DNA from: an uncultured Ruaniaceae bacterium
GTDB lineage: Bacteria > Actinomycetota > Actinomycetes > Actinomycetales > Beutenbergiaceae
Reading direction: 5' to 3'
Assembly (NCBI GenBank): GCA_938004115.1
Contig: CALKWS010000027.1
Span: forward strand, 1-8,867
DNA length: 8,867 nucleotides
Shown here: positions 6,056-8,867 of the stretch, piece after piece
Position numbering within the stretch: the stretch's first letter is position 1
Layout: each line of letters starts with the position of its first letter
Program-made: the position numbers and the translations under genes
The notes under the pieces: generated by a model
What the model was told of the DNA's origin: nothing
The model's input: the letters and a program-made list of their open reading frames with translations, nothing else
The model's database searches: none

Positions 6056-6580
6056 AGGTTGAATCTCCATTTCGGTAGTGGCCGTGCGCAACGGACCGAT
6101 GCGCACGAGTCCCTCGGCGTCTTGGCCGTCAGGGAAGTCTTCGGTCGCGAACATCTCGCGGCGGGCAAGTCGGGTTCGGCGGCTGCGAGCGAAACTCTCG
6201 AACAGCCGCTGGGAGGCGGTGTTGTCCGCGGTGATCGTCGCCTCCAGATAGGAGGCTCCGATCGCCACGTCGTGCAGGAGCCGTAGGCCGAGTTTGCGGC
6301 CCCGGTGCTCGTGGGCCACTGCTACTTGCCACACGAACATCGTCTCCGGTTCGCTCTGCCGGCGGTAGCCGAGCACGAAGCCGGCCGGTTCGCCGTCGAC
6401 CTCGACGATCCGGCACGTCTCGGCGAAGTCCCGGGCGAAGAGCAGATAGGCGTAGGAGGTGTTCAGATCGAGGGTCCCGGAGTCCCGGGCCAAGCGCCAC
6501 ATCGCGGCGCCGTCCCCCACGGTGGGGGTGCGGATCTGGACGAGTGCAGGGGGTTTGGGAATTTCGGTTGTGGAAGACAT
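4769..6580 (-). CDS. ectAB: In-frame EctA-EctB fusion: diaminobutyrate acetyltransferase / diaminobutyrate aminotransferase
   Basis: One open frame of 603 codons carries two normally separate ectoine enzymes. Residues 1-175 are EctA, a GNAT that acetylates L-2,4-diaminobutyrate with acetyl-CoA: substrate region LDLNTSYAYLLFARDFAETC (37-56), MFVWQVAVAHEHRGRKLGLR (81-100) with the acetyl-CoA loop, and the family end FPDGQDAEGLVRIGPL (149-164). Residues 176-603 are EctB, the PLP transaminase making diaminobutyrate from aspartate semialdehyde and glutamate: YLDFFAGAGALNYGHNHP, FPGPAGTNAVEAALKLAR, VDDIQMGCGRTGSFF and TLSKSLSGYG, with the PLP lysine at 438 (263 of EctB). The joint reads RTATTEMEIQPMSTAELESQ, with no stop and no long linker. 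The ATG at 6580 is chosen because EctA similarity begins just after it; the frame runs open to a GTG at 6706. No good Shine-Dalgarno precedes 6580, so translation may be leaderless. Order ectA-ectB-ectC is standard. A sequencing error removing an ectA stop is the main alternative. Confidence 0.85.
   Translation of the reverse strand: MSSTTEIPKPPALVQIRTPTVGDGAAMWRLARDSGTLDLNTSYAYLLFARDFAETCRIVEVDGEPAGFVLGYRRQSEPETMFVWQVAVAHEHRGRKLGLRLLHDVAIGASYLEATITADNTASQRLFESFARSRRTRLARREMFATEDFPDGQDAEGLVRIGPLRTATTEMEIQPMSTAELESQVRSYSRSWPTSFDHAVGSTITDVEGRSYLDFFAGAGALNYGHNHPKLKETLLDYFTSDRVVHSLDMFTPARDDFLATFHDEILSPRGLDHKVVFPGPAGTNAVEAALKLARKVTGRESVVNFTNAFHGMTLGALSVTGNAMKRGGAGLPLVHATPMPFDDYFDGDVPDFIYLERLLNDGGGGLNEPAAVIVETVQGEGGLNTARVEWLRKLADLCKRHGVLLIVDDIQMGCGRTGSFFSFEEAGIVPDIITLSKSLSGYGLPMAVTLIRPELDIWAPGEHNGTFRGIGPAFATAAESIRTFWRDDALRQQTIARGMQVESRFNRLVADHEEHGLVAKGRGMARGLQFGSGELADKVTTTAFERGLLAETSGPEGEVVKLLPPLTMTNEEFDRGMTILEESISDVLSANPAERTEEFATS
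6053..6070 (-). promoter_or_regulatory. Internal ribosome binding site and start codons at the EctA/EctB joint
   Basis: On the minus strand the joint reads ATGGAGATTCAACCTATG: an ATG at 6070, a GGAG at 6068-6065, 9 nt of spacer and the ATG of the EctB domain at 6055. All are in the same frame as ectA. This is a conventional ectB translation signal retained inside a continuous reading frame. Confidence 0.6.
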
Positions 6581-6590
6581 ACCGCCGGTC

Positions 6591-6619
6591 ACCGTAGCGA
6601 GGTCCAAACCGGATTTGAA
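6591..6619 (-). promoter_or_regulatory. Candidate promoter for the ectABC operon
   Basis: On the minus strand, TTCAAA (6619-6614) and TACGGT (6596-6591) are separated by exactly 17 nt and fit actinobacterial -35/-10 patterns (TTGACA, TANNNT). The ectA ATG at 6580 starts 10 nt after the -10 box, so a transcript from here would be leaderless or almost so, which agrees with the lack of a Shine-Dalgarno before 6580. Promoters further upstream are equally possible. Confidence 0.4.
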
Positions 6620-6681
6620 CCGCAGAATGCGCGATTTCCGCCCTGCCGGCGGCGATGAGCGCACCTGGCCGGGCGCGCCTT

Positions 6682-6699
6682 TCGTTGCTAGGCCAACGA
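6682..6699. repeat. Inverted repeat TCGTTG-N6-CAACGA
   Basis: Perfect 6-bp arms (6682-6687 and 6694-6699) flank CTAGGC. It lies about 100 bp upstream of ectA. It could be an operator or a small hairpin; nothing ties it to a known regulator. Confidence 0.4.
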
Positions 6700-6742
6700 C
6701 AACCACGAATCCGGTTGCCGGGGGATTTCACCCCATAATTGC

Positions 6743-6759
6743 GTCTCACGATTCGAGAC
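6743..6759. promoter_or_regulatory. Inverted repeat GTCTC-N7-GAGAC, operator candidate upstream of ectAB
   Basis: Five-bp arms at 6743-6747 and 6755-6759 have centres 12 bp apart, as expected for a dimeric regulator. It sits at the edge of one of the few AT-containing patches (CCCCATAATT, 6731-6740). On the minus strand a TTGTCT (6761-6756) overlaps it, but the matching -10 is poor. Confidence 0.3.
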
Positions 6760-6794
6760 AATCCAGCATTGACCGGGACACGCCCGCCGAGATC

Positions 6795-6816
6795 GTAACT
6801 TTGCTCACACTTTGCC
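6795..6816. promoter_or_regulatory. 11-bp-spaced direct repeat, possible OmpR/GlnR-type response regulator site
   Basis: ACTTTGC occurs at 6798-6804 and 6809-6815, exactly one helical turn apart. Read in another register the site is GTAAC-N6-CACAC (6795-6810), loosely like the GTNAC-N6-GNAAC boxes of actinobacterial GlnR and MtrA, regulators reported to act on ect genes in Streptomyces. The second half-site is a poor match. Confidence 0.3.
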
Positions 6817-6911
6817 CCGTCTCCATGGAAGCCCTAGGTCTCCCCTCGAACAGGTCAATGCCGCGCCGCTGGGACACCCCGCTCGGCGGGCTCCTGCGAC
6901 GAGTTGTCGTA

Positions 6912-6931
6912 GGCACCGAATTCGGCACCGA
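6912..6931. repeat. Palindrome CCGAATTCGG within a GGCACCGA direct repeat
   Basis: A perfect 10-bp palindrome (6916-6925) is embedded between two GGCACCGA copies (6912-6919 and 6924-6931, 12-bp period) in the middle of the divergent region. It could bind a regulator; function unknown. Confidence 0.35.
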
Positions 6932-7261
6932 TATGCGGATCGCCGCCCGCGGCCGGGAACCCCGATCGACGCTTCCAAATCGACGATGGGCGGCTCGGAG
7001 AACACGGCCGCATTTCGCGGGTGATCGTCCGGCCCGGGACCGGGTGGACTCGGCGGCAAGGCATCCGGGGGTGGTTGCCATGGGCGCCAGATGTGATTGG
7101 GTATGTGGTGCGCCGGCGATGAGAGCAAGGCCCAGCACGCTGGCCGACGGGGGCAGCCACAGCCGCATCCGGTAGCCCCGATCACCACCTGTTATGGCGC
7201 GCGGCGCGTGTCGAACTGCGTCATCGGAGAACCTGTGCTGGGCCGGCCCACTCCCGTCACG

Positions 7262-7276
7262 TTCGAACCATTCGAA
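7262..7276. promoter_or_regulatory. Inverted repeat TTCGAA-N3-TTCGAA ahead of lysC
   Basis: Two TTCGAA palindromes at 7262-7267 and 7271-7276 form a symmetric element ending 25 nt before the lysC GTG and just upstream of its GGAG. At this position it would overlap the leader or the promoter start region. It resembles but does not match the actinobacterial LexA box (GAAC-N4-GTTC). Confidence 0.35.
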
Positions 7277-7301
7277 GTCAGCATCCAGCGGAGTTTTTCC
7301 T

Positions 7302-8573
7302 GTGACCCTCATAGTCCAGAAGTTCGGCGGTTCGTCGGTCTCCGATGCCGCCAGTATTGCCCGAGTCGCCAAGCGCATCGTGGACACCAAACGCGCCGGT
7401 CATGACGTCGTGGCCGTGGTCTCGGCGATGGGTGACACCACCGACGAGTTGCTCGAGTTGGCCGGGCAGATCACCCCCAACCCCCCGGCGCGGGAGATGG
7501 ACATCCTGCTCACCGCCGGGGAGCGCATCTCCATGGCGCTGCTGTCCATGGCGATCCACGAACTGGGCGTCCTCGCCCAGGCCTTCACCGGCCAGCAAGC
7601 CGGTCTCATCACCGATGCCGAACACGGCAACGCGCGCATCGCCGAGGTGACGCCCGACCGCATCCAGGACAGCCTCGACCTGGGAGCGGTCGCCATCGTT
7701 GCCGGGTTCCAGGGCGTGACCCAGTCCACCAACGACGTCACCACATTGGGCCGCGGCGGCTCGGACACCACCGCGGTGGCCCTGGCGGCGGCCCTGGGCG
7801 CCGAGGCGTGCGAGATCTACACCGACGTCGATGGGATGTTCACCGCCGACCCACGTATCGTGCCCGCCGCCCGACCGATCAAACGCATCAGCACCGAGGA
7901 AAGTCTGGAGATGGCCGCAAACGGGGCCAAGATCCTGCACCTGCGCGCGGTGGAGTACGCCCGCCGTTACGGCGTCACGATCCACGTGCGCAGTTCGTTC
8001 TCCCAGCAGAACGGCACCCTGGTCATCGACTCCGCCCCCGAAGAAGGAAGCATGGAAGACCCTCTGATCTCCGGTATCGCCCACGACCGCTCCCAGGCCA
8101 AGGTCACCGTCACCGACGTGCCCGATGTGCCCGGTTCCGCCTCCCGTGTCTTCGAGGTCGTGGCCGCGGCCGGTGTGAACCTGGACATGATCGTGCAGAA
8201 CGTCCCGACCGCGAAGACCGGCGTCACCGACATCTCCTTCACCCTGACCACCGAACACGCCCGGACCGCAGCGACCGCGCTGCGCGCCTGCCGGGACGAG
8301 ATCGGGTACAGCAAAGTGATCTTCGACGACGGCGTGGGCAAGCTGTCCCTGGTCGGTGCGGGCATGCGGTCCGAACCCGGTGTGGCCGCCACGTTGTTCA
8401 AGGCGATCCGGGACGCCGGGATCAACATCGAGATGATCTCCAGTTCGGAGATCCGGATCTCGGTGATCACGCGCCTGGAGGACCTGGACAAGGCGGTGCG
8501 GGCCGCCCATACGGCATTCGAACTGGACGCCGAGGAAGTCGAGGCGGTCGTCTACGCCGGATCGGGGCGCTAG
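7302..8573 (+). CDS. lysC: Aspartate kinase LysC (actinobacterial alpha/beta type)
   Basis: A 423-aa cytoplasmic enzyme that phosphorylates L-aspartate to 4-aspartyl phosphate, feeding lysine, threonine, methionine, diaminopimelate and here ectoine. The N-terminal amino-acid-kinase domain shows VQKFGGSSV (residues 5-13), LLTAGERISMALLSMA (69-84), FTGQQAGLITD (95-105), TTLGRGGSDTTAVALAAAL (147-165) and EIYTDVDGMFTADPR (171-185). Two C-terminal ACT domains (about 265-420) include KVTVTDVPDVPG and ISSSEIRISVITR (379-391). Size matches C. glutamicum LysC (421 aa), not the longer ectoine-specific Ask_Ect. The start is GTG at 7302 with GGAG at 7290-7293, 8 nt away; the 36 codons upstream to 7194 are not family-like. 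It is divergent from ectABC and has no asd directly after it, unlike the common lysC-asd operon. Residue 302 is Pro where the C. glutamicum enzyme, by my recalled alignment, has Ser301. Confidence 0.95.
   Translation: MTLIVQKFGGSSVSDAASIARVAKRIVDTKRAGHDVVAVVSAMGDTTDELLELAGQITPNPPAREMDILLTAGERISMALLSMAIHELGVLAQAFTGQQAGLITDAEHGNARIAEVTPDRIQDSLDLGAVAIVAGFQGVTQSTNDVTTLGRGGSDTTAVALAAALGAEACEIYTDVDGMFTADPRIVPAARPIKRISTEESLEMAANGAKILHLRAVEYARRYGVTIHVRSSFSQQNGTLVIDSAPEEGSMEDPLISGIAHDRSQAKVTVTDVPDVPGSASRVFEVVAAAGVNLDMIVQNVPTAKTGVTDISFTLTTEHARTAATALRACRDEIGYSKVIFDDGVGKLSLVGAGMRSEPGVAATLFKAIRDAGINIEMISSSEIRISVITRLEDLDKAVRAAHTAFELDAEEVEAVVYAGSGR
8052..8573 (+). CDS. lysC: Internal in-frame start for the LysC beta (regulatory) subunit
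   Basis: In C. glutamicum and Bacillus, lysC also makes a separate beta subunit, about 170 aa of ACT domains, from an internal start. Here a Met251 codon, MEDPLISGIA, lies right before the ACT region, preceded by the purine-rich AAGAAGGAAG (8041-8050). It would give 173 aa, against 172 in C. glutamicum. The spacer after AAGGA is short (3 nt), so initiation is plausible, not certain. The beta chain forms the alpha2beta2 allosteric enzyme that senses lysine plus threonine. Confidence 0.5.
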   Translation: MEDPLISGIAHDRSQAKVTVTDVPDVPGSASRVFEVVAAAGVNLDMIVQNVPTAKTGVTDISFTLTTEHARTAATALRACRDEIGYSKVIFDDGVGKLSLVGAGMRSEPGVAATLFKAIRDAGINIEMISSSEIRISVITRLEDLDKAVRAAHTAFELDAEEVEAVVYAGSGR

Positions 8574-8601
8574 ACCAGCGCCACCGCCGCGATCTTCGGA
8601 G

Positions 8602-8648
8602 CCGCTGTCCCGCAGGGTGCGCCGATGCGCACCCTACGGGACGAGCGG
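8602..8648 (+). terminator. Long terminator hairpin after lysC
   Basis: Starting 28 nt after the lysC stop, the arms pair over 20 bp: CCGCT/AGCGG, GTCCCG/CGGGAC and AGGGTGCGC/GCGCACCCT, with one C-A mismatch, one bulged G and a CGAT loop (8623-8626). No clear U-tract follows. Its near symmetry means it could stop transcription from either side. It implies lysC is the end of its transcript. Confidence 0.75.
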
Positions 8649-8867
8649 TAGTTCCCAGATCGGGCGGATTACTCGGTCAACGCCTGAACGAATGCCCCGC
8701 GCTGCTGCGCTGCCGATCTCGCAGGGCCATGCGGCTACCGGGGCACGCATCTGCGCCCTGGCGCTGGATCTTCGCGTGCCCTGGCGCTGGATCTTCGCGC
8801 GCGCTGGCACCGAATCTTCGCCGCCGCGCCGCTGCGCATGCGGGGCGCCATGGCGCCGGCTCCCGCC
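8649..8867. other. Terminal region without a recognisable gene
   Basis: After the lysC terminator I see no convincing start or family motif on either strand. Plus-strand frames stay open from about 8690 to the edge, but the translations are Arg/Ala-rich and tracked by repeats. The region holds the 23-bp tandem repeat (8755-8822) and a perfect 14-bp palindrome, GGCGCCATGGCGCC (8844-8857). Confidence 0.5.
8755..8822. repeat. Tandem repeat, 23-bp period, about three copies
   Basis: Two perfect 22-bp copies (8755-8776 and 8778-8799) share the core CTGGCGCTGGATCTTCGCG. They are followed by a third, degenerate copy (about 8801-8822, CTGGCACCGAATCTTCGCC). The 23-bp period is not a codon multiple, which argues against a coding repeat. 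A related GCGATCTTCGGA occurs at 8589-8600, just after lysC. Confidence 0.75.

Larger units (their letters stand above)
6581..7301. other. 721-bp gene-free divergent region between ectAB and lysC
   Basis: No open frame here looks like a protein. The candidates are rich in Arg/Pro/Ser, lack family motifs and overlap one another. GC content is visibly lower than in the genes, with AT-containing patches near 6735-6760, 6795-6815 and 7260-7300. The region must contain the promoters of the ectoine operon (leftward) and of lysC (rightward). It holds several inverted and direct repeats listed separately. An unannotated small RNA cannot be excluded. Confidence 0.6.

Noticed and set aside
5033..6286. 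417-aa + strand open frame opposite ectAB
   Set aside because: Val/Gly/His-rich shadow of the EctB and EctA coding sequence, with no family motif.
6581..6706. 42-residue N-terminal extension of EctA to a GTG at 6706
   Set aside because: No similarity to EctA, no Shine-Dalgarno, and it would place the candidate promoter inside the gene.
7195..7301. Lysine riboswitch in the lysC leader
   Set aside because: No recognisable multi-helix L-box core, and space between any likely promoter and the start is limited.
6459..7390. Several open frames (210-238 aa) in the ectAB-lysC divergent region
   Set aside because: They overlap each other on both strands, run into the ends of the real genes, lack motifs and lack good ribosome binding sites. 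I treat the region as non-coding.
7278..8510. 410-aa minus-strand open frame opposite lysC
   Set aside because: Gly/His/Asp-rich antisense shadow; LysC motifs on the other strand are unambiguous.
7302..8573. Ectoine-specific aspartokinase Ask_Ect
   Set aside because: Length (423 aa), the internal beta-subunit start and close motif match to C. glutamicum LysC fit the housekeeping type.
8755..8822. CRISPR array
   Set aside because: Copies are directly adjacent without spacers, there are only about three, and no cas genes are present.

Overview
This 8.9 kb window is high-GC chromosomal DNA with GTG/TTG starts, strong third-position GC and long antisense shadow ORFs. The content (a C. glutamicum-type LysC, an ectoine operon, a BadF-type sugar kinase beside a SIS protein) points to an actinobacterium (Actinomycetota). 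I cannot name the genus.

Layout. Bases 1-74 hold the last codons of an unidentified + strand gene. Next come two + strand genes that look like an amino-sugar module: a BadF/BadG-type N-acetylglucosamine kinase-like protein (148-1098) and a SIS-domain phosphosugar-binding protein (1157-1915). They converge, with a 17-nt gap, on a minus-strand pair: an ArsR-type regulator (4208-3819) and a SulP/SLC26 anion transporter with a C-terminal STAS domain (3822-1933), coupled by an ATGA overlap. Upstream of these, also on the minus strand, is the ectoine operon (6580-4368), closed by a 14-bp hairpin. After a 721-bp gene-free divergent region comes lysC (aspartokinase, 7302-8573, +), closed by a long hairpin. 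The last 219 bp hold no recognisable gene but carry a 23-bp tandem repeat.

Main point of interest. The ectA and ectB reading frames are one uninterrupted frame. No stop codon separates the acetyltransferase from the aminotransferase, so the sequence predicts a bifunctional EctA-EctB protein of about 603 aa. A good ribosome binding site and ATG remain at the domain junction, so separate EctB could also be made. ectC follows by a 4-nt overlap. The divergent lysC supplies aspartyl phosphate, two steps above the EctB substrate aspartate semialdehyde. The locus therefore groups the entry enzyme of the aspartate pathway with all three ectoine steps. No ectD, no specialised ask_ect and no asd are seen here.
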